DNA of 12,274 nt, from NCBI GenBank assembly GCA_964487295.1, contig CAZAQL010000078.1, positions 1-12,274 of the forward strand. The letters are read 5' to 3'. The position numbers were made by a program, and so were the translations under genes. The notes below the pieces were generated by a model, which did not search any database, was not told the DNA's origin, and was given only the letters and a program-made list of their open reading frames with translations. The DNA is from JAPEKQ01 sp964487295. Lineage in GTDB: Bacteria; Joyebacterota; Joyebacteria; Joyebacterales; Joyebacteraceae. Position 1 is the stretch's first letter. The number at the start of each line of letters is the position of its first letter. Positions 1-6,587 of the stretch are shown in pieces.

Positions 1-1223
1 AGCGGGATGAACGACTTCCCGTGCAGGCCGAGCGTGTGCATGAGCCTGTCCATCAGGAAGGCCGCCCTCGACATGTAGCCGGAGTCCTCGAGGATCGCGA
101 TGCCGAGAAAGAGGATCATGATGTTCGGCAGGAAGACGAGCACGGAACCGACGCCGCCGAGCGCCCCCTCCAGTACGAGGTCGGTCAGAAGCGACGGCGG
201 AAGGACACCCGCGAGGAAGACGCTGAGCTTCGACACGAGCGTGTCGAGCCACTCCATCGGGTAAGCGCCGAGCTTGAACGTGGCCTGGAAGAGCAGCCAG
301 ACGAACGCCAGGAAGATCGGATACCCGAGCACGCGATGCGTGAACACGCTGTCGATGCGACGGGACAGCTCCATCCGGTCGACCGGCTCGCCGCGTGAGG
401 ACAGGGACATCTTGAGCGCGCCCTCGACGTACCCGTGTCGCCCCTCCGTGATGACCTTCTCCGCGTCGGCGCCCGTCGCGTGCTCGATGTGGCGCCTCGC
501 GCGCCTGACGCAGTGGCGGATCGACCTCTCCGCTTCTCCGTCTCCGGCAATGAGCTCCTCAACGACCGCGTCGCCCTCGATGAGCTTGATGGCGACCCAC
601 CGGGCGGGGGCGTTTCCGAGGAGCTCGGAGTGAGACTCGAGCAGGGCCGTGAGCTCCGTGACCTGGTCATTGACGTGGGAACCGTACGAGACCGGCACGT
701 GGCGGTGGTGATCCTCCCTCTCCTCGACGAGCGCGATGGCCGCGTCGAGGAGCTCGTTCACGCCGCGGCCGCGATGCGCCATCGTCGTGACGATGGGCGC
801 GCCGATCATGCCGTGCAGCTTCTCCAGATCGAGCTCCGATCCGGATGACTCAAAGTCGTCCCACATGTTGAGGTCGAGCACGAGGTCGACCTCAAGCTCG
901 AGAAGCTGTGTCGTGAGGTAGAGATTGCGCGCGAGATTGCCCGAGTCGACGACGTGGATCACGACGTCGGGCTTCTCGTCGACGATGAATCCGCGCGTGA
1001 TGAGTTCCTCCGCCGAGTACGCCGTCAGGCTGTACGTGCCCGGCAGGTCGATGAGTTCTATGGTGTATCCGTGATAGGAGAGGACCCCGGTCTTCTTCTC
1101 GACGGTCACTCCGGGCCAGTTGCCCACCTTCTGTCGCGCGCCCGTGAGGGCGTTGAAGACGGTCGTCTTTCCGGAGTTGGGGTTGCCCGCGAGGGCGATG
1201 CGCAGGCGGCGGGATGAAGGCAT
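1..1223 (-). CDS. feoB: FeoB ferrous iron transporter, N-terminal 407 residues (runs off the window)
   Basis: Inner-membrane Fe(II) importer with an N-terminal G domain; the gene starts at ATG 1223 and its 3' part lies beyond the left edge. Visible G-protein motifs: G1 GNPNSGKT at residues 13-20, the FeoB-typical GNWPGVTVEKK switch I region at 34-44, G3 DLPG at 59-62, G4 NMWD at 119-122, and a poorly conserved G5 near 147-149 (TMA). A helical GDI-like linker follows to about residue 290. The first membrane segments begin near 300, with the conserved stretch FLPNIMILF, LEDSGYMSRAAF and GLHGKSFIP at 364-407. Family members are usually 600-800 residues, so roughly 300 are missing. The start is set by GGAGG, 11 bases upstream. 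It follows feoA by 6 bases and closes a dtxR-feoX-feoA-feoB operon. The identification is secure. Confidence 0.97.
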   Translation of the reverse strand, partial: MPSSRRLRIALAGNPNSGKTTVFNALTGARQKVGNWPGVTVEKKTGVLSYHGYTIELIDLPGTYSLTAYSAEELITRGFIVDEKPDVVIHVVDSGNLARNLYLTTQLLELEVDLVLDLNMWDDFESSGSELDLEKLHGMIGAPIVTTMAHRGRGVNELLDAAIALVEEREDHHRHVPVSYGSHVNDQVTELTALLESHSELLGNAPARWVAIKLIEGDAVVEELIAGDGEAERSIRHCVRRARRHIEHATGADAEKVITEGRHGYVEGALKMSLSSRGEPVDRMELSRRIDSVFTHRVLGYPIFLAFVWLLFQATFKLGAYPMEWLDTLVSKLSVFLAGVLPPSLLTDLVLEGALGGVGSVLVFLPNIMILFLGIAILEDSGYMSRAAFLMDRLMHTLGLHGKSFIP

Positions 1224-1229
1224 GCGCGG

Positions 1230-1565
1230 CTAATCCTCCCGGGAGCGGCGCCAGCGCAGGCCGCGCCTGAGCCCACGACCGCGGCCGGAACGATGGCCGC
1301 CTCCGCAGGTCCCGAGATGGGGCGCGGGGCGGACGCGCACGAGCGCAGCCTCCGCCTTTCTGAGCGTGATGTGCGTGCCGCCGATGCAGTACTCGACGGG
1401 ATCCTGAAGCGGCGCGGTCTTGATGACGCGGACGCAGGTGCCCTCCATGAAGCCCATGTCGAGCAGGCGGCGCCGGAACGCGCCGGCGCCCGTCACCTCC
1501 GTGACGATGCCGGCTTCACCGGGCAGAAGCGAGCTCAGCGGGACGTTCGGGGCGTGTCGCGTCAT
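1230..1565 (-). CDS. feoA: FeoA family protein (SH3-like partner of FeoB)
   Basis: Small cytoplasmic SH3-like protein of 111 residues that supports FeoB-dependent Fe(II) uptake. The core is typical: PLSSLLPGEAGIV (9-21), then the signature RRLLDMGFMEG (32-42), a hydrophobic strand VRVIKTAP and the closing strands GGTHITLRKAEAALVRV. After residue 80 there is an unusual Arg/Gly-rich tail with a CGGGH segment (87-91); FeoA proteins usually end near 75-85 residues, so this tail is extra. I chose ATG 1565 because it overlaps the stop of the upstream small gene (ATGA) and has GGAGGA 9 bases ahead. A GTG at 1598 would add 11 residues but sits inside the upstream gene. Translation is probably coupled to both neighbours. 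Confidence 0.92.
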   Translation of the reverse strand: MTRHAPNVPLSSLLPGEAGIVTEVTGAGAFRRRLLDMGFMEGTCVRVIKTAPLQDPVEYCIGGTHITLRKAEAALVRVRPAPHLGTCGGGHRSGRGRGLRRGLRWRRSRED

Positions 1566-1738
1566 GAGGGGCAGTCCTCCTCGTTCGTCGTGGTGCACCG
1601 GTCCTCAAAGGGACAACCGCGGCAGGCCGGCGACGGCCCCGGGTCGCTCTCCGACGCGCGGATACCGTTTAAGATGCGCCTGAAGGTCCAGGCGAGCGCC
1701 GCCACGAGTATGAACGCAAGAACGATGCGCTGGATCAT
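1562..1738 (-). CDS. FeoB-associated-type Cys-rich single-span membrane peptide
   Basis: A 58-residue protein. It begins MIQRIVLAFILVAALAWTF, one hydrophobic helix at about residues 4-19, followed by basic residues (RR) and a short soluble tail with four cysteines at 39, 42, 48 and 56 (CRGC, then DRC and EDC). This architecture, one helix followed by a Cys cluster beside feoAB, matches the FeoB-associated Cys-rich membrane proteins; their function is unsettled, with metal handling or FeoB complex assembly proposed. The start ATG 1738 overlaps the dtxR stop (ATGA) and its own stop overlaps the feoA start (ATGA). This tight packing strongly supports a real coding gene. The family assignment rests on architecture and context, not on an alignment. 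Confidence 0.83.
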   Translation of the reverse strand: MIQRIVLAFILVAALAWTFRRILNGIRASESDPGPSPACRGCPFEDRCTTTNEEDCPS

Positions 1739-2106
1739 GAGGACCTCTTCGCGATGAACGAGGCCAGCCTCGAGACGGTCTCCGCGCTGAGACCGTGCTC
1801 GAGCCGGCAGGCCTCAGAGTCGGCGAGCTCTTCCTCAACCCCGAGGACGTCGTGCAGGAACCGGAAGAGCACGCTGTGCGTGCGGTAGACCTCCGCCGCC
1901 CGCTTCCTGCCGTGCTCGGTGAGGACGAGCTTCCCGTAGCGCTCCTGGCGGACGTATCCGCCCTTCTTGAGCCTGCTCACGGCCGAACGGGCCGTCGGGA
2001 TCGTCACGCCGCGCTCGGCGGCGACCTGTGAGACGCCGACCGTGTCGTGCTGCTGTGACAGCAAGTAGATCGTCTCGAGGTAATCGACGGCTCGCGGCGT
2101 GAGCAT
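1735..2106 (-). CDS. DtxR/MntR-family metal-dependent repressor (short form, no SH3 domain)
   Basis: Metal-responsive winged-helix repressor of 123 residues. The DNA-binding domain runs from 1 to about 70 (VGVSQVAAERGVTIPTARSAV as helix-turn-helix, wing around YGKLVLTEHG). The dimerisation/metal domain runs from about 71 to 123 with H77 and C100-R-L-E103-H104. D8 and E11 align by eye with MntR Asp8 and Glu11, while C100 is the DtxR/IdeR-type residue, so the primary metal site looks hybrid. The C-terminal SH3-like domain of DtxR/IdeR is absent, as in MntR-type members. As first gene of the feo operon it most likely senses Fe(II) and represses its own operon. The start has GGAGG 5 bases upstream; the stop overlaps the next start. 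Whether iron or manganese is the effector is inferred from context only. Confidence 0.93.
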   Translation of the reverse strand: MLTPRAVDYLETIYLLSQQHDTVGVSQVAAERGVTIPTARSAVSRLKKGGYVRQERYGKLVLTEHGRKRAAEVYRTHSVLFRFLHDVLGVEEELADSEACRLEHGLSAETVSRLASFIAKRSS

Positions 2107-2129
2107 GGCGCCTCCGGTGACGGCCTCCG

Positions 2130-2165
2130 AATGTGACTCGCCTTACAATGTATGACTACTCTTAC
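2130..2165. promoter_or_regulatory. Candidate operator: imperfect tandem repeat over the feo operon start site
   Basis: Two head-to-tail units abut: AATGTGACTCGCCTTAC (2130-2146) and AATGTATGACTACTCTTAC (2147-2165), which align after a few small gaps. A short near-palindrome TACA-A-TGTA spans their junction (2144-2152). The array covers the predicted start site just downstream of the -10 box, a position suited to repression by the DtxR-type protein encoded next to it. It does not match the classic IdeR box that I know, so the link to that regulator is inference. Confidence 0.4.
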
Positions 2166-2192
2166 TATAGAGCAAGAACCGTCCCAGGTCAA
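2164..2192 (-). promoter_or_regulatory. Sigma70-type promoter of the dtxR-feo operon
   Basis: Read on the minus strand: TTGACC (2192-2187), 17-base spacer, TATAGT (2169-2164). Transcription would start near 2157, leaving a leader of about 50 bases before the dtxR ATG. It lies in an AT-rich island in otherwise GC-rich DNA and has nearly the same elements as the promoters at 9011 and 10218. Confidence 0.8.
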
Positions 2193-2269
2193 GCGACAGG
2201 ACGCTCGAAGGGGATCGCACAAGGGTAACTTCTTGGGGGTTTTGCCAGAGGGGCACGCCGCCCGGCAGG

Positions 2270-2349
2270 CTCTCACGGTCTGGCGTACGGCGAATTGCCA
2301 CATTCGACCGGCGCGCTCTCACGAGCCGGCGTACGGCGAACTGCCACAT
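2270..2349. repeat. Two 34-bp direct repeats downstream of the beta-helix gene
   Basis: Copies lie at 2270-2303 and 2316-2349, 30 of 34 bases identical, with a period of 46 bases. Both contain GGCGTACGGCGAA followed by TGCCACAT. They fill the gap between the 3' end of the 2357-3661 gene and the feo promoter. The open frames that cross them look like composition effects, so I do not call them genes. I see no third copy in this window. Confidence 0.75.
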
Positions 2350-2356
2350 CCTGCCG

Positions 2357-3661
2357 TCAGCGCGAACGGCCGCGGCCGTCCCCTCTGTAGAGAGCCTTGA
2401 TCGCACCCCACGAGCGCTCCACGACGGGAGACTCGGGGCAGCCCTCGCCGTGCGCCCCGATGAGGAGGCCCCACTCGTTCCCGCCGGGCATGCAGGGGGA
2501 GTCCTCCGCGAGCGTCAGGTCGTCGACCGTCACGTCGCAGAAGAGCGGGTCGGCGATCACGTAGTCGTCGGGGCTCACCGGCAGGTTGTCTCCGGGCGCG
2601 TTGCCGAACGAGCAGCACCAGTTCAGTGTCGCCGTGCTCGAGCCGTCGGTGTGGATCGTGCGGTCGTCGCAGGGTCCCGTGAAGGCGAAGATGCACTGCG
2701 TGAGGTAGACGAACATCGTCCCGCCGGCGGCCTTGATGCATCCTCCCTGAAGCTGCGCGGCGTTGCCGACGAACGTGCAGCGCGTCACCGGAGCGTTGGC
2801 CTGGTTGACGAGATGCAGGGCGCCGCCGCCCGTCGCGGCCGTGTTCCTGATGAACGTGCAACCCGTGATCATCGGCGATCCCTGGTCGCACGTGATGGCG
2901 CCTCCGTTGTCGCCGGATTCGTTCTCGACGAAGACGCTTCCCCAGAGAGAGCCGCTCGCGGGGCTGAAGCCATAGAAGAGCGCTCCGCCCTCCTCGGCCG
3001 CGAAGTTGCCCTGGAAGAGGCAACCGCTGATCCTGGGAACGCAGCCGGAGGAGAGGTAGACGGCTCCTCCGCGGCGGGCCTCGTTCTGAATGAAGTGGCA
3101 GTGGCGGATGACCGGGTCTGCGGAGCCCATAAGCAGGATGGCGCCGCCGTCCCCGGCGCCGGCGGCGTTGGACTCGAAGAAGCAGTTGACGAGCTTCGGG
3201 TTCGCGCCGTCGATGAGCACGCCGCCTCCGCCCGCTCCGCTCACATCCCCGCCCCGGATCGTGAACCCGTCCACGACGCACGTCGAGTCCTGTCCAGTTC
3301 CGTCGAAGTGGATGCCGCGGTGTCCCGCGCCGCCGGCATCGACGATCGTCTGGGAGGGTCCCTGCACGCTCGTCAGAACGATGTTCTCCGTCGCGAAGTC
3401 GAGGTCACGGTTCCCTTCGCCCGCGTACGTGCCGCGGACGACTCGGACGGTGTCTCCTTCGGATGCCGCGTCGAGTCCGGCCTGGATGGTCGTGAGCACG
3501 CCTCCGGCGGGGTCGACGGTGAAGACGTCGGCGGCCGCCGGGGCGCAGATGAAGAGGGTGGCCGCGAAGAGAACCGCCAGTGCGGGTCGGGCCGACCCGG
3601 GCAACGGCCTCCGTGGCCTGTCGCCGGTCGGATGGTCGTCCGTGCGCATGTCGACCTCCAT
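2357..3661 (-). CDS. Secreted right-handed parallel beta-helix protein with C-terminal SWGxIKALYR motif
   Basis: A 434-residue exported protein. A basic n-region and hydrophobic core (ALAVLFAATLFICAPAAA, about 27-44) form a signal peptide, with likely cleavage after A44. A NosD/DUF1565-like start follows (TIQAGLDAASEGDTVRV, GTYAGEGNRDLDF). Then come repeated beta-helix coils of the form GGA-x-x-x-x-x-(N/S/D)P-x-(I/V)-x-x-C-x-F-x-x-N, with cysteines stacked in register. Such folds often bind or cleave polysaccharides, but no catalytic set is visible. The end carries ESPVVERSWGAIKALYR followed by eight extra residues (GDGRGRSR). ATG 3661 has GGAGGA 8 bases ahead; ATG 3649 (four residues shorter) has GGAGGT 5 bases ahead and is equally possible. 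Its closest relative is the adjacent upstream gene, 107 bases away, so the pair arose by tandem duplication. Confidence 0.88.
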   Translation of the reverse strand: MEVDMRTDDHPTGDRPRRPLPGSARPALAVLFAATLFICAPAAADVFTVDPAGGVLTTIQAGLDAASEGDTVRVVRGTYAGEGNRDLDFATENIVLTSVQGPSQTIVDAGGAGHRGIHFDGTGQDSTCVVDGFTIRGGDVSGAGGGGVLIDGANPKLVNCFFESNAAGAGDGGAILLMGSADPVIRHCHFIQNEARRGGAVYLSSGCVPRISGCLFQGNFAAEEGGALFYGFSPASGSLWGSVFVENESGDNGGAITCDQGSPMITGCTFIRNTAATGGGALHLVNQANAPVTRCTFVGNAAQLQGGCIKAAGGTMFVYLTQCIFAFTGPCDDRTIHTDGSSTATLNWCCSFGNAPGDNLPVSPDDYVIADPLFCDVTVDDLTLAEDSPCMPGGNEWGLLIGAHGEGCPESPVVERSWGAIKALYRGDGRGRSR

Positions 3662-3672
3662 CGAGAGTCTCC

Positions 3673-3754
3673 TCCGGCCTCGGGGCGCCTCGGTCGCGTG
3701 TCCGGCCTCGGGGCGCCGGGTTCCCACGACCGAACGCTGGTCGCCTCGGTCGCG
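3673..3754. repeat. Short direct repeats in the gap between the two beta-helix genes
   Basis: TCCGGCCTCGGGGCGCC occurs at 3673-3689 and again at 3701-3717. CGCCTCGGTCGCG occurs at 3686-3698 and again at 3742-3754. The repeats occupy most of the 107-bp gap between the paralogues and may be a scar of the duplication that made them. I see no promoter or terminator here. Confidence 0.6.
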
Positions 3755-3768
3755 GCGCGGTCCGTCGG

Positions 3769-5013
3769 CTATCGGTAGAGCGCCTTGATGCCCCCCCAGC
3801 TCGTCTCCTCCACCGGAGACTCGATGCAGCCCTGGTCCAGCGCGCCCATGTGGCGATCCCAGTCATTCCCCGCCGGCAGGCACGGGGAGTTCGAGGCGAG
3901 TGTGTAGTCGCCGTTCCATACGTGGCAGAAGAGCGGGTCCTCCTCGATACAGAGCATGGCGGTGCCGCAGAGTTCGTTCCCGTCGGGGTTCCCGTACACG
4001 CAGGAGTAGACGATCATCGCGTCGCCATTGTTGTCGCAGAGGAACGTGCTGCCCCTGGTCTCGGCTGCCTGCGAGAACGCCATGATGCAGTCGGTGAACG
4101 TCGGCAGCGCGTTCGCGGTCGAGTGGTAGACCGACCCGCCCCCGAGCGCGCGGTTCTGCACTATCGTGCATCCGGCGAGGTCGGGGTCGGCGTCCTGCGC
4201 GTAGACCGCGCCGCCCGTCGTGGTCGCGAGGTTGGAGTAGATGAGCACGTCGATGATCGACGGGTTCGAACGGAAGGACCCGATGGCGCCGCCCTGGTCG
4301 CCGGACGCGTTGCCCCACATCTCGCCGCCGCGCACGACCGCGAGACCGGAGTAGTTGAACGCGATCGCCCCGCCGAAGCCGGTCGAGCACTGGTTGTTCG
4401 TGAACGTGCAGCGACGGAAGAAGGGCTCGGAGTTCATCGAGACATAGGCGCCGCCACCGCTCAGGAGCGCCGAGTTCGCGTTGAAGTCGCAGTCCTCGAA
4501 GATGGGGTTGCACCAGTTGTTGATGTAGACCCCTCCGCCGCTCGCGCCGTAGCTGATGTTGCCCGTGATCATGCAGTCCTTGAACTTCGGGCTCGGCGGC
4601 GTGTCTTCGCTGCCGTCGATGCAGATCCCCGCGCCCGGGGTGCCCGCCTGGTACGTCTTCCCGCCGATGATCGTGAACCCCTCGATGAGGCAGGTCGTGT
4701 CCTGCCCGCTGTTGTAGAAGTGGAAGAGCCTGTGGCCGCTCTCGGCCTGCGTGTTGATCTGTGTGGAGAGCTGCCCGGACTGGCTGACGAGGTGGATGTT
4801 CTTCGTCCCGAAGTCCAGGTCGCGGTTGCCCTCGCCCGTGTACGTCCCGGCCACGACCTCGACCCGGTCACCCTCCTGGGCCGCGTCGATGCCCTCCTGG
4901 ATGGTCTCGTAGTCGCCGCCGCCGCCGACGTCGACAATGATCGTGTCGGCCGCTGCCGTGAACGTCATGGCAGCCACCGCGAGTGCCGTCACTCCAGTCA
5001 GCGCTTTCCTCAT
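3769..5013 (-). CDS. Secreted right-handed parallel beta-helix protein ending in SWGGIKALYR
   Basis: A 414-residue exported protein, paralogue of the next gene downstream. The signal peptide is MRKALTGVTALAVAAMTFTA-AA with likely cleavage before DTIIV (about residue 22/23). A DUF1565/NosD-like opening follows (YETIQEGIDAAQEGDRVEVV, GTYTGEGNRDLDF). Then beta-helix coils recur with the pattern C-x-(F/I)-x-x-N-x-x-x-x-x-x-GGGxY or GGAI. The C-terminus is ESPVEETSWGGIKALYR followed directly by the stop. The start is supported by GAGGG about 6 bases ahead. It follows the PLP enzyme gene by 89 bases on the same strand with no obvious promoter, so readthrough from upstream is possible. Export and fold are well supported; the ligand or substrate is unknown. 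Confidence 0.9.
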   Translation of the reverse strand: MRKALTGVTALAVAAMTFTAAADTIIVDVGGGGDYETIQEGIDAAQEGDRVEVVAGTYTGEGNRDLDFGTKNIHLVSQSGQLSTQINTQAESGHRLFHFYNSGQDTTCLIEGFTIIGGKTYQAGTPGAGICIDGSEDTPPSPKFKDCMITGNISYGASGGGVYINNWCNPIFEDCDFNANSALLSGGGAYVSMNSEPFFRRCTFTNNQCSTGFGGAIAFNYSGLAVVRGGEMWGNASGDQGGAIGSFRSNPSIIDVLIYSNLATTTGGAVYAQDADPDLAGCTIVQNRALGGGSVYHSTANALPTFTDCIMAFSQAAETRGSTFLCDNNGDAMIVYSCVYGNPDGNELCGTAMLCIEEDPLFCHVWNGDYTLASNSPCLPAGNDWDRHMGALDQGCIESPVEETSWGGIKALYR

Positions 5014-5102
5014 CGTGCCCTCCCTCGTCTGGTCCCTGTGCGCTTGTTGTCCGCATTCGTCGTCCCGGAACTCGCGCCGTCATCCGGTCCCCGGAGCGCT
5101 CC

Positions 5103-6494
5103 CTAGAATCCGCGCGCCTCGCGGAGCATCGCGTCGATCTCGTGCGCGCGCTCCTGCTGCGCGATCCAGTACTCCGGGTGGCGCTGCTCGTCGAGCTCCT
5201 GCACCGTCTTGCCTTGCTGCTCGACCCAGGTGTAGTACTTCAGATTGAACCAGCTCTGCTTCGCGTGCCGCGTTCCCTCGCTGATCCAGTCGAGCTTCGC
5301 GCCGTGGAAGATCGAGGCCATGCGCGCGGCGGCCTCCATCTCGTCCATCCTGCCGTACGTCTCGTCGAGCTGCTTCATGACAGAGTGGTAACGGTCCATC
5401 GTGTCGGTCGCGATCGTGAAGACCGACTCGTGCTCGCGGAGACGATAGAACTTCGCGGTCTTGATCGCGGCGAGCACGTTGCAGACTCCCGAGATACCCA
5501 TGATCTCGCTCATCTCGCGGATGCTGTCCTCGGGCACGCCGTATCGCTTCGACATGACCTCCCAGCCCGGCTCCTCGGTGAGGAGCTGGAGGCCCTTCTT
5601 CGACTCGATGTCGTCGATGCACATGATGGCGTCCTGCTCGAACACGTTGTGGATCCAGGTGACGTGCTTGTCGCCGATGCCCTGGATGTCGTGCCCGCCG
5701 TACCCGTTCCAGTAGAGCGTCGGACACTGAATCGGCTCGACCCCGACGGTGCGCGACTCGTGGAACTCGTGCTTGATCCGCTCGGCGGCGGCGATCGTGC
5801 CGGCCGATCCCATTGCAGAGACGAACGCGGCGATGCGACCGTTGCCGACGTCCTTCGAGTTGAGTTCGGCGGCCACCTCGATGCACGAGTTGCCCGTGCA
5901 GTGGTAGTGGAAGCGGTAGTTCCCGAACTCCTCGAACTGGTTCATGATGCGGTTGTTCGGGTCCTTGCGGAGCTCATTGGCGCGGTCGTAGATCTCCTTG
6001 ACGTTGCTCTCGCACCCGGGCGTCTTTTCAAAGCGCGCGCCGAACCACTCGATCTGCTCGAACCGCTCCTGGCTCATGAGCTCGGGCAGGAGCACGAGCG
6101 AGTCGAACCCCATCCTCGGCCCGACGTACGCGCCGCCGATGCCGTAGTTGCCCGTCGACGGCCAGACGAGCGTGTGCTCTCCCGGCGTGATGTCGCCGGT
6201 GAGCTGGTGCTCCATGCAGACCGAGTAGGTCGCGCCGACCTTGTGGCTCCGGGTCGGGAAGTCCTTGCTGTAGAGGACGACGATGTTCGCGTCGACCTGC
6301 GTCAGCTCCTTCGGGAGCACCACGTAGTAGATTCGGCCCTCCGGGTTCCGCCACGTGATGTTGTAGAGGTTCCAGGGGCTCAGGGGGTCGTCCTTCGCCG
6401 CCTTGAGCGCCTTCTCGCGGATATCCGGCCGGATGCGGTCCGGGTGGAGCATCTCCTCGAACGTCGGTCCGTACACGAGCTGACCAGTCGCCAT
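5103..6494 (-). CDS. Fold-type II PLP-dependent enzyme, cysteine synthase/tryptophan synthase beta-like
   Basis: Cytoplasmic enzyme of 463 residues. The likely Schiff-base lysine is K85 in SHKVGATYS; a substrate-carboxylate-type loop STGNYGIGG follows at 113-121, and a glycine-rich phosphate-binding loop AFVSAMGSAGT at 223-233. These are in the order expected for the tryptophan synthase beta superfamily. It has unusually long N- and C-terminal extensions (roughly 60 and 100 residues) compared with cysteine synthase, with a W- and Q-rich tail. It resembles proteins usually labelled only as pyridoxal-phosphate-dependent protein, beta subunit; I cannot name the reaction. ATG 6494 has GGAGG 6 bases upstream. 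It follows the GTPase gene by 93 bases on the same strand. Family is secure, substrate unknown. Confidence 0.9.
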   Translation of the reverse strand: MATGQLVYGPTFEEMLHPDRIRPDIREKALKAAKDDPLSPWNLYNITWRNPEGRIYYVVLPKELTQVDANIVVLYSKDFPTRSHKVGATYSVCMEHQLTGDITPGEHTLVWPSTGNYGIGGAYVGPRMGFDSLVLLPELMSQERFEQIEWFGARFEKTPGCESNVKEIYDRANELRKDPNNRIMNQFEEFGNYRFHYHCTGNSCIEVAAELNSKDVGNGRIAAFVSAMGSAGTIAAAERIKHEFHESRTVGVEPIQCPTLYWNGYGGHDIQGIGDKHVTWIHNVFEQDAIMCIDDIESKKGLQLLTEEPGWEVMSKRYGVPEDSIREMSEIMGISGVCNVLAAIKTAKFYRLREHESVFTIATDTMDRYHSVMKQLDETYGRMDEMEAAARMASIFHGAKLDWISEGTRHAKQSWFNLKYYTWVEQQGKTVQELDEQRHPEYWIAQQERAHEIDAMLREARGF

Positions 6495-6587
6495 CAGTTC
6501 CTCCTCACCATCCCCTCACCCTCTCAGGTGGAAGTGCGGCGCCCGCCGCGGAGCGCGCCGGCGCGGTTCGCCGGGGCTCAGGCGGGC

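Noticed and set aside
1566..1598. GTG start at 1598 for feoA
   Set aside because: It would lie inside the coding region of the Cys-rich peptide. ATG 1565 has a better spaced GGAGGA and the ATGA overlap seen at the other operon junction.
2149..2177. Alternative feo promoter TTGCTC-N17-TACATT on the minus strand
   Set aside because: The overlapping TTGACC-N17-TATAGT at 2192-2164 is a much better match and agrees with other promoters in the window.
2143..2406. Minus-strand frames of 87 and 99 codons across the 34-bp repeats
   Set aside because: They contain the repeated text MWQFAVR only because the DNA repeat is there; they have no ribosome site and run through the feo promoter region.
2450..5106. 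Long plus-strand frames opposite the two beta-helix genes (2450-3778, 3580-5106)
   Set aside because: They are composition shadows: repetitive R/V/D/A-rich text, no ribosome site, and clear signal peptides and coil repeats on the other strand.
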